Assembly: GCF_014202575.1 (NCBI RefSeq)
Contig: NZ_JACHHB010000011.1
Location: 1 to 64,000 of the forward strand
DNA: 64,000 nt
Reading direction: 5' to 3'
From: Texcoconibacillus texcoconensis
Lineage (GTDB): Bacteria > Bacillota > Bacilli > Bacillales > Salisediminibacteriaceae
Every line of letters starts with the position of its first letter. Position 1 is the stretch's first letter. This document shows, piece by piece, positions 45,767-56,466 of this stretch. The notes beneath the pieces were generated by a model that worked only from the letters and a program-made list of their open reading frames with translations, made no database searches and was not told where the DNA came from. Both the position numbers and the translations under genes were made by a program.

Positions 45767-48013
45767 TTACGCTGAATGAGGTAGCGTTTTAAACTTCTTT
45801 AAACGTAACGTATTTAATACAACTGATACTGAACTAAATGCCATCGCAGCCCCAGCTAACATTGGATTGAGCAACAGGCCGAACATTGGATATAAAAGCC
45901 CCGCTGCGACTGGAATTAATACGATGTTATAACCAAACGCCCAACCTAGGTTTTGCCAAATCATACGCATCGTCGATTTCGATAATCTAAACGCCGTCAC
46001 GACACTCAAGATATCACCGCGCATCAGCGTAATATTCGCTGTTTCCATGGCGACATCTGTGCCGGTACCAATGGCAATACTAATATCTGCTTGTGCAAGT
46101 GCAGGTGCATCATTAATACCATCACCCACCATGGCGACGCTTTGCCCTTGATCTTGAAGCTCTTTAACATAGGAAGATTTATCTTCTGGAAGAACTTCCG
46201 CAACAAACGTATCAATACCTGCTTCTTCAGCAATCGCTGCAGCTGTTCGTTCATTATCCCCCGTTAACATGACGACATGAATATCCATGTTTTTTAGCAT
46301 TTTCACCGCTTGTTTAGCATCTTCTTTTAACGTGTCAGCTACAGCAATGACCCCTGAAAATGTTCCATCAACGGCTACATACATCGGTGTTTTTCCTTCT
46401 GAAGCGAGCTTATCCGCATCTCTTTGTTGTTCGTATCCTTGCACACCTTTTTCCTTCATTAACTTATCGTTTCCAATCAGTACTTCTTTTCCTTCAAATG
46501 TCGCGCTCAAGCCACGTCCAGTTAAAGAATTGAAGTTTGAAGGTTCAGCTAATGAAAGGCCGCGCTCTTTTGCACCATCGACAATCGCTTGACCTAGAGG
46601 ATGCTCAGAAGCCGTTTCTACAGAAGCAACAGCTCTGAGTAATTCATCTTCAGCTTGGCCGTTTTCAGAAATGATGTCGGTTAACTTCGGCTTTCCTTCT
46701 GTAATCGTACCTGTTTTATCTAATATTACTGTATCGACTTTATGTGCTTGCTCTAAACTTTCCGCATCTTTAATAAGCACACCATTTTCTGCACCTTTTT
46801 CTGTCCCGACCATAATCGCAGTCGGTGTCGCTAACCCGAGCGCACAAGGACAAGCGATAATTAACACCGCAATAAACGTCGTGAGCGCAAAGATAAAGGA
46901 CGGATCAGGTCCAAAAAAGAACCATACGAGAAAACTAAACGTCGCAATCGCAACAACTGCTGGCACGAAGTACGCAGAGATGACATCGACCATTCGCTGA
47001 ATCGGTGCTTTCGAACCTTGCGCATCGTTAACCATACGAATGATTTGTGACAGCATCGTCTCTTTTCCAACTTTCGATGCCCGAAACGTAAACGTCCCTG
47101 TTTTATTGATCGTCGCACCAATGACTGCATCATCTACTTGCTTTTCAACAGGAATCGACTCACCTGTTAACATCGATTCATCAACAGATGACTGTCCCCG
47201 AATAATCGTTCCATCAACAGGAACTCGTTCACCTGGACGAACTTGTACTTCATCACCAACTTGTACGTCTTCAACGGCAATTTCCATCTCTTCCCCATCG
47301 CGGATAACACGCGCGGTTTTCGCTTGCAAATTCATCAATTTCTTAATCGCAGAAGACGTTTCTCCTTTGGCCTTTGCTTCAAAAAAGCGTCCTAGTAAAA
47401 TCAGTGTCGTAATCACTGTTGTGACATCATAGTAAAGCTGATACGGAAATCCGACTCCTGTTAAAAACTCAGGAAATAACGTCATCGCACCACTATAAAG
47501 CCATGCTGAAGTTGTTCCCATTGCAACGAGAACGTTCATATCTGCAGACTTATTTTTTAATACTTGGTAACTATTTTTATAAAAGCGCCAACCTGGTACG
47601 AGCTGAACATACGTCGTTAAAACAAGGAGAAAGTATGGATTGGATAACCAACTAGGTACCCACGCCCCCCATGCTTCTACCATGTGTGGGATGCTTCCTA
47701 TTAAAACGATCGATGTGACGATCGCTGCCCACGTGAAATCACGCAATAATTTCTTGGACTCCGCTTCTTGCTTGGCCGTCACATCCTCTTCTTCTCCCTC
47801 TTCTAAAGGACTTGCCCCAAAACCTATCTTCTCAACCGATGCAATCATTTCACCGATTTTCTCATCATCAATATCCCCTGTTACTTGGGCTTGATGTGTC
47901 GCAAGGTTGACATTAACATCTTCTATCCCTTCAACTTTTGAAAGCTTCTTTTCTACACGATTGACACATGACGCACAGTGCATGCCTTCAATCGATAATT
48001 TTACTTTCGACAT
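45767..48013 (-). CDS. copA: Copper-exporting P1B-type ATPase CopA
   Basis: A 748-residue copper ATPase. It has one N-terminal heavy-metal domain (GMHCASC, residues 10-16), eight membrane helices, the channel motif CPCALG, the phosphorylation site DKTGT, the HP motif SEHPLGQ and [13 protein letters not shown] with this architecture indicates Cu(I) export. B. subtilis CopA has two metal domains, this one has one. No copZ or csoR is adjacent. A CsoR-like operator lies about 75 bp upstream. Confidence 0.94.
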   Translation of the reverse strand: MSKVKLSIEGMHCASCVNRVEKKLSKVEGIEDVNVNLATHQAQVTGDIDDEKIGEMIASVEKIGFGASPLEEGEEEDVTAKQEAESKKLLRDFTWAAIVTSIVLIGSIPHMVEAWGAWVPSWLSNPYFLLVLTTYVQLVPGWRFYKNSYQVLKNKSADMNVLVAMGTTSAWLYSGAMTLFPEFLTGVGFPYQLYYDVTTVITTLILLGRFFEAKAKGETSSAIKKLMNLQAKTARVIRDGEEMEIAVEDVQVGDEVQVRPGERVPVDGTIIRGQSSVDESMLTGESIPVEKQVDDAVIGATINKTGTFTFRASKVGKETMLSQIIRMVNDAQGSKAPIQRMVDVISAYFVPAVVAIATFSFLVWFFFGPDPSFIFALTTFIAVLIIACPCALGLATPTAIMVGTEKGAENGVLIKDAESLEQAHKVDTVILDKTGTITEGKPKLTDIISENGQAEDELLRAVASVETASEHPLGQAIVDGAKERGLSLAEPSNFNSLTGRGLSATFEGKEVLIGNDKLMKEKGVQGYEQQRDADKLASEGKTPMYVAVDGTFSGVIAVADTLKEDAKQAVKMLKNMDIHVVMLTGDNERTAAAIAEEAGIDTFVAEVLPEDKSSYVKELQDQGQSVAMVGDGINDAPALAQADISIAIGTGTDVAMETANITLMRGDILSVVTAFRLSKSTMRMIWQNLGWAFGYNIVLIPVAAGLLYPMFGLLLNPMLAGAAMAFSSVSVVLNTLRLKKFKTLPHSA

Positions 48014-48085
48014 GCTCCCCCTCCTGTCGCACCTTTAGTTTATGATCAAACACCATTTCTACAGCAATGAATTTCTAACACCAAT

Positions 48086-48102
48086 ATACCGTAACGGGGT
48101 AT
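48086..48102. promoter_or_regulatory. CsoR-like operator before copA
   Basis: Minus strand ATACCCC-GTTAC-GGTAT closely resembles the B. subtilis CsoR operator at copZA (ATACCCTACGGGGGTAT as I remember it). It predicts copper-induced expression of copA by a CsoR encoded elsewhere. Confidence 0.65.
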
Positions 48103-48147
48103 ATATGTCAACGTGATACTGAATTTAGAGAACACCTTAGTTTCTTC

Positions 48148-48178
48148 ATAAAAAAAAAGAAGGGTTATATACCCTTCC
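48148..48178 (-). terminator. Terminator after lipoprotein gene
   Basis: GAAGGGT and ACCCTTC stem followed by nine Ts on the minus strand, 23 bp past the stop. Confidence 0.9.
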
Positions 48179-48200
48179 TCAGTATTGTTTGGCAATGTTT

Positions 48201-48818
48201 TTAACCTTGTCCTACAAGCATTTCAAAAAGCGTGATGGCTGCTTCTTTTGATTGCACGTCGGCGTCTTCGTAAATCTGGAGATCATAATAGGTGTCGTCG
48301 AAGTAAAAGTTACCGAGGTATTGATTGTCTTGTTTGGCGAGGTATGCCTCGAAGCCTGAGATCTCGATTTGTTCGGCTTCGTCTAAGTCTTTAAGGATAT
48401 GAATGAAGCCGTTGCGGCTCATCGTTAGTGTTGCATACCGTTTTTCGTAATCATGGTAATACACTTGGCGATTGGATTCGCCTTGTATATGTTGTTGGTT
48501 GTTGTATTCATCGATTTCTTCAGTTGTCGTCTCATTTGTGCCAGCTTCTTCTCCAAAGGTTATGGTATATCGATACGGCACTTCTGCATAGCGGTGATTT
48601 TCTGGGTTATCCCCATCTTGATAGCGCAGGTCGACATCTTTATGGATGGTGATGACATCCCATTCTTCAGGGTATGTAAACGGCTCGTATACAAATTGTT
48701 CGTTAATCTCCGTATGCGGGAATACTTCTTCTGTTTCTTGCGTGTCTTGTGTACCTTCTGCACATCCAGCAACGAATAAACTTATAGCGATAACGAGCAA
48801 TGCGTAAAACTGTTTCAT
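48201..48818 (-). CDS. Lipoprotein of unknown function
   Basis: A 205-residue lipoprotein with signal MKQFYALLVIAISLFVAGC (Cys19). An acidic stretch is followed by a soluble domain rich in Tyr, Asp and Glu (FVYEPFTYPEEWDVITIHKD, YYHDYEKRYATLTMS). I do not recognise a family. It is monocistronic and upstream of copA's promoter region in the same direction, separated by a terminator. Confidence 0.75.
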   Translation of the reverse strand: MKQFYALLVIAISLFVAGCAEGTQDTQETEEVFPHTEINEQFVYEPFTYPEEWDVITIHKDVDLRYQDGDNPENHRYAEVPYRYTITFGEEAGTNETTTEEIDEYNNQQHIQGESNRQVYYHDYEKRYATLTMSRNGFIHILKDLDEAEQIEISGFEAYLAKQDNQYLGNFYFDDTYYDLQIYEDADVQSKEAAITLFEMLVGQG

Positions 48819-48945
48819 TTCTATCTTCTCCTTTCATCATCATTATACCAAAGTTTTAGCCACACTCGTTAACTCAAAGCGTAATGATGTTCTTCTATGA
48901 AAGGACTATGATAGAATAGAGGTAGTTTCTGAAAGGAGCTCTAGC

Positions 48946-49818
48946 ATGACACGAAATCATAAACATTCCTTCAAACAAAACGAAGAACAACAATATCAAA
49001 AATATATCGGCTCAAACAGCCCAACATACATCGATGCATGGAAACAAGCAAAAAATCCCGCCACATTCACTGGCTGGAATTGGAGTGCTTTCCTTTTTGC
49101 ACCGGTCTGGTTTGGATACCGACACATGTACGGCTGGGCAACAGGTTATTTTCTTGTATCACTATTGATCCTTTTGCTCGTCTCATTTTGGCCATGGCTA
49201 CAATTTATAGGGGTGCCAGGACCTGAATCTACAGTCCTCGTCTCTATCATTGGTCACCTTGCCATCCACGCCTTAGTTGGCATTTTTGGAAACGCGATTT
49301 ACTTCCGACATATCCAACGTCGTATTCAACTTGAACACGAAAACAAAGAAAAGGAACTTCAGGCAGCGATCCCCTTGTTTCAAGCAGCAGGAGCAAGCAG
49401 ATTAGCTGCGATGATAACAACCGTCACACTCATCATCGTCTTTAGCGCACCGATGACCTGGGCTGCCACCTATACGTATTCACCACCCTTACCAGAAGGG
49501 GTTTACTTGCATTTAGAAGACGACCCAGCACCAGAGAAACTCATCGACGTCCAAGACGACTTTACATTCGAACGATACAACGCAACACTACAACTGTTAC
49601 TAGTACTAGACGAACCAATCGGCCAAGAATCCGTCAACATCACTATCTACAAAGATGACAAACAACATACAGAACAAAACTACACCTACTTTAGCGGCCA
49701 ACACATCCACATCGACCTGCTCGATACCGACTACCCTCTAAACGAACCAGGTGAATACAACGTTCACGTTGAAGTTCCTGGTTTATATGACGAGCAGATT
49801 CCGTTCTTTTTAGAATAG
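48946..49818 (+). CDS. DUF2628 membrane protein with extracytoplasmic domain
   Basis: A 290-residue protein. The N-terminal part matches DUF2628 (NWSAFLFAPVWFGYRHMYGWA around 44-65) with three membrane helices. A fourth helix lies around 150-172, and the last 115 residues form a hydrophilic, likely extracytoplasmic beta-type domain. AAAGGAG precedes the ATG. Function unknown. Confidence 0.75.
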   Translation: MTRNHKHSFKQNEEQQYQKYIGSNSPTYIDAWKQAKNPATFTGWNWSAFLFAPVWFGYRHMYGWATGYFLVSLLILLLVSFWPWLQFIGVPGPESTVLVSIIGHLAIHALVGIFGNAIYFRHIQRRIQLEHENKEKELQAAIPLFQAAGASRLAAMITTVTLIIVFSAPMTWAATYTYSPPLPEGVYLHLEDDPAPEKLIDVQDDFTFERYNATLQLLLVLDEPIGQESVNITIYKDDKQHTEQNYTYFSGQHIHIDLLDTDYPLNEPGEYNVHVEVPGLYDEQIPFFLE

Positions 49819-49870
49819 CTTTCCTTTGATGGGCTTTGATTTCAGAGGGTTTTCCAATGCGAATACTAAG

Positions 49871-49906
49871 AAAAAACGCGGCGGTGCCTAGCGAGCACCG
49901 CCTTTT
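49871..49906. terminator. Bidirectional terminator
   Basis: GGCGGTGC and GCACCGCC stem with a 7-nt loop, flanked by A-run and T-run, between the convergent DUF2628 and csaA genes. Confidence 0.88.
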
Positions 49907-49919
49907 GTTATACATATCG

Positions 49920-50252
49920 TTAAGAAATTGACGTTCCATTTGACACCGACTCGTCAAGATTTAATAAAACAACATCATCCTTATCAGGCGTTCCACCAAG
50001 AACGAGGACTTCGGAAGAGAAGCCCGCAATTTTACGAGGGGGAAAATTAACAACCGCAACAACTTGTCGTCCAACAAGTACCCCTGGGTCGTATCGCTTC
50101 GTAATTTGTGCACTTGATTGTTTCACACCGATCTCCTCACCAAAATCAATGAACAGCTTAATCGCTGGCACACGCGCTTCTGGAAAAGGCTCAGCTTCTT
50201 GAACTGTTCCTACCCGAATATCTAACTTTGTAAAATCATCGATTGTCGGCAT
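49920..50252 (-). CDS. csaA: CsaA, tRNA-binding-domain chaperone-like protein
   Basis: A 110-residue CsaA homodimeric OB-fold protein (KLDIRVGTVQEAEPFPEARVPAIKL, GRQVVAVVNFPPRKIAGF). B. subtilis CsaA has been described as a SecA-associated export chaperone. GGAGGTG precedes the ATG. Confidence 0.93.
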   Translation of the reverse strand: MPTIDDFTKLDIRVGTVQEAEPFPEARVPAIKLFIDFGEEIGVKQSSAQITKRYDPGVLVGRQVVAVVNFPPRKIAGFSSEVLVLGGTPDKDDVVLLNLDESVSNGTSIS

Positions 50253-50370
50253 GACAGCACCTCCGTTTTTACCCTTATTTCTGCGGCAAGTATACCATGT
50301 CCTTCCATTTCAACATAACTACATTGAAAAAAGTACCTTCTTCTTGTTAATGATCCAGTCATTTTATACA

Positions 50371-50408
50371 AAAAAGGGCTACCCCATGTCCATAATGGAA
50401 TAACCCTT
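50371..50408 (-). terminator. Terminator after crcB2
   Basis: GGGTTATTCCAT and ATGGGGTAGCCC pair over 12 positions (with G-U), followed by TTTTTTG on the minus strand. Confidence 0.8.
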
Positions 50409-50493
50409 GGGTTCAGACAAGGTTAATGCTTTTCCTACGCAAACTGTCCGAAACTCGACCTTTAGTAAAAACATCAGATGACAACTTCATCCT

Positions 50494-50871
50494 TTAGATA
50501 AATCCTATGATCCCTAACACAAATAAAGCGACACTACCTATAATCGAAATCATGACATAAAAAAACGACCGTAAATACGTTCGTTTACGAATTAGTTCCA
50601 CCGCTTCTACACTAAATGTTGAAAATGTTGTAAATGCACCGAAAAAACCAATACCTATTAATAAAAACAAAGGATCATCATATACATCCATCGGTACCAT
50701 TCCATATACAACACCGAAAAATACCCCGAGCCCCAATGAACCAAGCAAGTTTACAATCAACATCGCCAAGGGAATCGATGGGTTGTTCACTTTTTCCTTC
50801 ACCCATTCACCGAGTAGGTAACGACAGATTGCCCCTAAGGCTCCTCCTAATCCAACAGAAAGTAGGCTCAC
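50494..50871 (-). CDS. crcB2: Fluoride channel subunit Fluc/CrcB, second copy
   Basis: A 125-residue four-helix CrcB protein. GGALGAICRYLLG, NLLGSLGLGVFFG and the fluoride-lining segment GFFGAFTTFSTFSVE are present. The GTG start overlaps the crcB1 stop (GTGA). Tandem unlike copies usually form a heterodimer in Bacillus. Confidence 0.93.
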   Translation of the reverse strand: MSLLSVGLGGALGAICRYLLGEWVKEKVNNPSIPLAMLIVNLLGSLGLGVFFGVVYGMVPMDVYDDPLFLLIGIGFFGAFTTFSTFSVEAVELIRKRTYLRSFFYVMISIIGSVALFVLGIIGFI

Positions 50872-51287
50872 GTCTGCTCACCTTCCTTTCTTTTTGACTT
50901 TGCTAACCCAACTCCGAATGCATAGCCAAGAAAGGCAAGAAGCAGACCGCCCGAAACTGAAAGTAACACATATGTCATAGACGATGTGAGGGAGAAATCT
51001 TCAGCTAAAAAGACTGTATCAGCCGCTAACGTAGACATCGTCGTTAATGTTCCGCAAAAACCTGTAGCCAAAAATGCCTTTATGTATGGATTGATCGCGC
51101 GGGCAAGTGCCCAGCCTGTTACAACACCGAGTAGTAAACTACCGAGTAAGTTTTCAAGTACTGTCCCAATTGGGTAAAGTGTTGTTAAGGTTTGTACATT
51201 AATCGCATAACGAATCGATGTACCTAGTGCACCACCTAAAGCAATGCTTAAAAGCATGAGTGATTTCTTTACATGCGGTTGTGACAC
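50868..51287 (-). CDS. crcB1: Fluoride channel subunit Fluc/CrcB, first copy
   Basis: A 139-residue CrcB protein with GGALGTSIRYAI, NLLGSLLLGVVTG and GFCGTLTTMSTLAAD. The Phe pair of the second copy is changed to Cys/Met here, fitting an asymmetric partner. I chose the GTG at 51287, which is 8 bp from GGAGG; a TTG two codons earlier is possible. I saw no fluoride riboswitch upstream. Confidence 0.9.
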   Translation of the reverse strand: MSQPHVKKSLMLLSIALGGALGTSIRYAINVQTLTTLYPIGTVLENLLGSLLLGVVTGWALARAINPYIKAFLATGFCGTLTTMSTLAADTVFLAEDFSLTSSMTYVLLSVSGGLLLAFLGYAFGVGLAKSKRKEGEQT

Positions 51288-51370
51288 CCACAACGCCTCC
51301 TAACAAGAGAAGTAGAACACTATGTGCACAAGTAGACACATCATGAATGACATGTTTTTAAACAAGCGTT

Positions 51371-51412
51371 TAAAAAAGAGAGACCCCTGTTTTAAACTTT
51401 TTGCAGGAGTCT
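51371..51412 (-). terminator. Terminator after DUF1906 gene
   Basis: AGACTCCTG and CAGGGGTCT stem (one G-U) with a 14-nt loop, then CTCTTTTTT on the minus strand, about 110 bp past the stop. The gap shows no other gene. Confidence 0.75.
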
Positions 51413-51522
51413 TCAACCATTCACGACACGAACCACGAAGGTTACGTATACGTCCAAATTTTAGCGAACAGCTACCCCTTCGTCAAACGCTTAGTGCCCT
51501 TTTATTTTCTTGTCATGAAGGC

Positions 51523-52173
51523 CTAGTCTAAGTTATCAAACAATCGATCTTGGAGAAGTACGGTATCAATTGGACATTCATCTGCATCACGCCCATATTG
51601 CCAAGCCCATACATTCGCTTCACAAGGCGGGGATTCTGGTGCAAAATTTGGATAGTTATTCGCACCACTCACGCCTGGTTCTGGCTCTGCGCTCCATAAG
51701 ACAGATTGAATCCGCACTTGTTCATTTTGTTCGATCGCCTGACAGTAAGCATCTGAGAATCCGCCTTCAACGGGGTCATTGTAGAAGCCGGGACGGTATT
51801 CACTATTATAAAAAGTCTCTACCCAGCCAACAAGCCAATCCGCATCTACTTCAAAAAACCTTTCAACATTAGCGAAGATGAACGTCCCCTCCGCAATGCC
51901 TATTCTTTGTGCGTTAAAAATGGCATTACGAGCGGCCACCTTTCCTTCACGTAAACCGACGGAAGCTTGAAAGTTGTTATAGATAGGCATCACCTTAACA
52001 CCACGTGTGTGTAAAAACGACCGCTCTTCCTTTGTTAAGCCTACACTAACGCCTTCGATCGTATTGAGGTAGCGCCCCCAAAACTTGGGTGACCCAAACT
52101 GACTTTTGACACAATTGAATAGCTGTTCGTCAACCTTCGCTGCGGAATCAACACCCCAAAACAGCTTTGCCAT
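51523..52173 (-). CDS. DUF1906 glycoside hydrolase-like protein
   Basis: A 216-residue DUF1906 (Rv2525c-like glycoside hydrolase-like) protein: FWGVDSAAKV, KFWGRYLNT, SFLHTRGVKVMPIYNNF, TFIFANVERFFEVD and WAWQYGRDADECPIDTV. Family members are often secreted peptidoglycan-related proteins, but no signal peptide or membrane segment is visible here. GAGGGGTGTGA precedes the ATG. Activity unknown. Confidence 0.8.
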   Translation of the reverse strand: MAKLFWGVDSAAKVDEQLFNCVKSQFGSPKFWGRYLNTIEGVSVGLTKEERSFLHTRGVKVMPIYNNFQASVGLREGKVAARNAIFNAQRIGIAEGTFIFANVERFFEVDADWLVGWVETFYNSEYRPGFYNDPVEGGFSDAYCQAIEQNEQVRIQSVLWSAEPEPGVSGANNYPNFAPESPPCEANVWAWQYGRDADECPIDTVLLQDRLFDNLD

Positions 52174-52310
52174 TAGCTATCACACCCCTCTCGTGACAGC
52201 CTATGCAAACAGAACGAAAAAATTATATAAAATGTAGACGGTATGAGGAAAGAAGCCTTTACGCTAACTTTTCACAATCTAACTTCCCCCTCTAATGAAA
52301 CATTTGACCA

Positions 52311-53348
<1,038 letters not shown>

Positions 53349-53439
53349 TTAGAGAATAACTTTAGATTAAACATAATGTGAGACTATTGACATAAAACGG
53401 TATGTGCTTTACGATTTAATATGGTTTAAAAATATTATA

Positions 53440-53676
53440 CCTCGTTAGGTGAGGCTCCTGTACGAAGATACGCTGCTGCCCAAAAATGTCCAAAGACGCC
53501 AATGGGTTAACAGAATTCATCGACATAAGGTGTTTTCTAATGCAGCTGGTTTTATAAACCTATGTCGTGCAGTGCTAAAGCTCAACGAATGGAGGAACGT
53601 GTCGAAACGTATATCGTCACTTTGTTCTCGTATGCTCAAAACACCTTCATTCGTATGATGAGGGTGTTTTTTATAT
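53440..53676 (+). ncRNA. M-box (ykoK) Mg2+ riboswitch with terminator
   Basis: The sequence carries the M-box conserved segments in order: CTCGTTAGGTGAGGCTCCTG, GCTGCTGCCCAAAAATGTC, CCAATGGGTTAACAG, AATGCAGCTGG and GTGCAGTGCTAAA. An intrinsic terminator (AACACCTTCAT/ATGAGGGTGTT, T6) follows at 53638-53676. High Mg2+ should favour termination before mgtE. Confidence 0.93.
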
Positions 53677-53696
53677 TTTAAAGGAGGTGATGAGGG

Positions 53697-53795
53697 ATGG
53701 ATCCCAGTCCCGACCGATCACAAAGTATTATGTATCAAATCAACCGAAAAAGAGAAATTCTAAAACAAAATGAGGATCCCTCCCTCGTTACTTAG
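53697..53795 (+). CDS. 32-codon ORF between the M-box terminator and mgtE
   Basis: ATG at 53697 with an excellent AAGGAGGTGATGAGGG site opens MDPSPDRSQSIMYQINRKRE and ends ILKQNEDPSLVT. It is hydrophilic and basic, and ends 26 bp before mgtE, which has its own AAGGAGG. I do not recognise it. It may be a small protein or an upstream ORF coupled to mgtE translation. Confidence 0.55.
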   Translation: MDPSPDRSQSIMYQINRKREILKQNEDPSLVT

Positions 53796-53821
53796 GAAGG
53801 TCCTCGTAAGGAGGAATCGCG

Positions 53822-55189
53822 ATGGTAAAACTTACAGAACAAAACCGCGAACAGTATGAAAAGTCGATCCTCGATGCACTGAATGCAGAAGAAATCAATG
53901 CATTTCGTGACCTTTTCCTTGAACTTCATCCAATGGATCAGATCGACATCTTTAATGATTTAAATAAAGACCAACGACAAAAAGTATATGCTTTTTTATC
54001 ACCGAAGGAATTTTCCGATATATTTGAGGACTTGGAAGTAGGAGATCAAAAGAAGATTATCCAAGAGTTAGAACAACAATATACGACAGACGTCATCACT
54101 CATATGTATGCCGATGATATCGCTGACTTTTTAGGAGAAATGAAAGACGAAAATGCTGAAGAGATCTTAAAAGGCCTCGACCAAGACGATGCCGAAGATA
54201 TTAAAGAATTGCTCTCCTATGAAGAAGGTACGTCCGGCGCAATAATGACGAAAGAATTCATTAGCGTTCGCTCGGAGAACCTTGTTAAAGATGTCATCGA
54301 CCAACTTCGTCAGGAAGGTCCCGATGCGGAAACGATTTATTACTTATATGTCACAAACGCCAAACACGAGCTTGTAGGCGTTGTCTCCCTTCGTGACTTA
54401 ATTATCGCAAATCCAGAAAAACAAGTGGAAGATGTGATGAGTACGCGCGTCGTTTCTGTTGCAACAGAAGAAGACCAAGAAGATGTCGCAAACTTAATGA
54501 AAAAATATGATTTCTTAGCAGTACCCGTTGTAACAGCGAAAAACAAACTCGTCGGGATTATTACGGTTGACGATATCCTCGATGTTATGGAAGAAGAAGC
54601 AACTGAAGACTTAGGGGAAATCGCCGCTGCACGTGGTGCAACAGACGTGAATGTATCTCCTATTAAAGCTGCTTCACGACGTGCACCTTGGATCGTTTTA
54701 CTTATGTTTTTCGGTATGATTACCGCAAATGTGATCGGCCAATTTGAAGATACGTTAGAACAAATTGTCTTATTAGCAGCATTTATCCCACTTATTATGG
54801 ACTCTGCCGGAAACACAGGTACTCAGTCACTTGCTGTCGCCGTACGTGGTCTTGCTCTTGGCACACTCGAGAAAAAAGGTGTCGGCAAAATGATCTTACG
54901 GGAATTTAGTACCGGTATTATGCTTGGACTTTTGTGTGCGGTTGTGCTAATGATTATTGTACCAATCTTTTATGATCCAAACGTTTGGCTTGCATTTACT
55001 GTCGGAATCTCAATTTTCTTCTCTTTAAGTATTGCAACAGTGATCGGTACGATTGTACCGCTTGTCATTAACAAATTGAAGCTCGACCCAGCTATTGCGT
55101 CTGGTCCTTTCATTACAACAGTGAATGACATCCTTGGTTTAATGGTTTACTTCTCCATCGCAACAGCGATGATGGATTTACTCCTATAA
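53822..55189 (+). CDS. mgtE: Magnesium transporter MgtE
   Basis: A 455-residue MgtE. The cytoplasmic N domain (1-130) is followed by two CBS domains (around 135-255), a plug helix and five membrane helices (around 285-455) with PLIMDSAGNTGTQSLAV in the pore region. Mg2+ binding between N and CBS domains gates the channel. Expression is set by the M-box upstream. Confidence 0.95.
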   Translation: MVKLTEQNREQYEKSILDALNAEEINAFRDLFLELHPMDQIDIFNDLNKDQRQKVYAFLSPKEFSDIFEDLEVGDQKKIIQELEQQYTTDVITHMYADDIADFLGEMKDENAEEILKGLDQDDAEDIKELLSYEEGTSGAIMTKEFISVRSENLVKDVIDQLRQEGPDAETIYYLYVTNAKHELVGVVSLRDLIIANPEKQVEDVMSTRVVSVATEEDQEDVANLMKKYDFLAVPVVTAKNKLVGIITVDDILDVMEEEATEDLGEIAAARGATDVNVSPIKAASRRAPWIVLLMFFGMITANVIGQFEDTLEQIVLLAAFIPLIMDSAGNTGTQSLAVAVRGLALGTLEKKGVGKMILREFSTGIMLGLLCAVVLMIIVPIFYDPNVWLAFTVGISIFFSLSIATVIGTIVPLVINKLKLDPAIASGPFITTVNDILGLMVYFSIATAMMDLLL

Positions 55190-55200
55190 ATATTTACTGA

Positions 55201-55245
55201 ACAGCGTAAGTGAGACGGGACACTCGTCTGCTTACGCTGTTATAA
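55201..55245 (+). terminator. Hairpin after mgtE
   Basis: ACAGCGTAAG and CTTACGCTGT form a 10-bp stem with an inner GAGACG/CGTCT arm. The following T-tract is weak (TATAATG). Confidence 0.55.
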
Positions 55246-55371
55246 TGATACATAAGTTTTCACCCTCTGATTGAACTCCCGCACTGTTTACCCTCACCCA
55301 TTCAAAGATATCCTTATCCAATGTCTTACGAAAATTGTTCTCTTCACATATCTAAAAAAAGAGGTGATGAT

Positions 55372-56206
55372 GTGATTTATAAGCCACGTTCGTTCCCTGT
55401 CGTTATTCATCAGCTTGAGTCTTTGCAGAATAGAGTTCCTGCTGAACACCGTCATTTTGCTGATATTGAAAAAGATTTTAAGTTGTATAAGAAGGGGTAT
55501 CGCGGTGAGCATTCCCTTGATTATTATTTCAACTTCCTCTCTGTAACGCCCCACTTCTTGCTTCATAACTTGAGAATTCCTAATGATAAAGGTGGCTTTT
55601 TTCAACTCGATACAGTTTTGATCACTCCTTATTTTTACGTGATTGTGGAGGTTAAAAATTTAAGTGGCACCGTGACATTTGATCCAACTTTTGAACAAGT
55701 GATACGGACTTATAATGGTCAAGAAGTAGCTCATCCTCATCCGATTCATCAAGTAAACATGCAAGTTTTTCACTTTAAAAATTGGCTCCATAAGCATCAA
55801 CTGCCTTCTATGCCTGTTTATCCTCTCGTCGTTTTTAGCGATCCTAGTACAACGATTAAAGCCGTCAGTCATCATGAACAATTTGCTGATGTCGTGATAC
55901 ACGCCCATTCTCTCCTTTCCAGAATTGACGATTTTTCTATGATAAATGCAAATCGGGTAGGTATTGATGAATGTCAGCTACGGAAAGTGGGCGTGCCCCC
56001 ATTGTAGGTGTAAATCGAAGGATGGCCATATGAGGGCGTTGCAAGATTATAGTTTGCTGATCGGAAATACAATCACAAACCAACAGTTGCGCTCGTTTCT
56101 GAGGTTGGAATCGCGGATGACTGCTCAACGCATTCTTCAAGATGTTGCGATTGGATACAAAGGGAATTATCGCGATCGCGTATACCAACTTCCAGTTTTC
56201 TTATAG
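55372..56206 (+). pseudogene. NERD-domain protein gene with frameshift
   Basis: The first frame (55372-56007) starts IYKPRSFPVVIHQLESLQNR and holds the NERD (nuclease-related) domain: YRGEHSLDYYF, FFQLDTVLITPYFYVIVEVKNLSGT. The usual C-terminal part, a zinc-ribbon-like WACPHCRCKSKDGH and the region ending RVYQLPVF, is read in another frame (ORF from 55964 to 56206). The shift occurs around 55955-55985, and the linker between the parts looks short, so a small deletion is likely. GAGGTGAT precedes the GTG at 55372. Confidence 0.75.
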
Positions 56207-56230
56207 TTACTCATATAGGCTTAAAGTACT

Positions 56231-56390
56231 AATTCGTTCGTAAGTACTGGGATTTCGTTCGTAAACACTCGATTTTCGTTCGTAAATGGTCGATTTCCGT
56301 TCGTAAATGCTAAATTTTCGTTCGTAAACATTAAATTTTCGTTCATAAACCTTCCTTATGCACTCAATTTTCACTCATAAACCCAGTTCC
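56231..56390. repeat. Tandem array of about 20-bp units
   Basis: Seven or so imperfect units share the core TTTCGTTCGTAAA (for example ATTTCGTTCGTAAACACTCG at 56252). Period is 20-21 bp. Later units drift to CGTTCATAAA and CACTCATAAA. No spacer-repeat structure and no ORF. The 56207-56466 gap consists mostly of this array. Confidence 0.88.
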
Positions 56391-56466
56391 ACCACCCACA
56401 AACTGCATGTTTCACCCCTAACCTGTACATACTACCTACAAAACATCCCAATGGTGGTGATAAAAG

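Noticed and set aside
51288-51522. Fluoride riboswitch before crcB1
   Set aside because: I could not find the conserved crcB motif segments; the region holds a terminator of the upstream gene instead.
56231-56390. CRISPR array
   Set aside because: Units are about 20 bp and contiguous with no unique spacers, and no cas genes are in the window.
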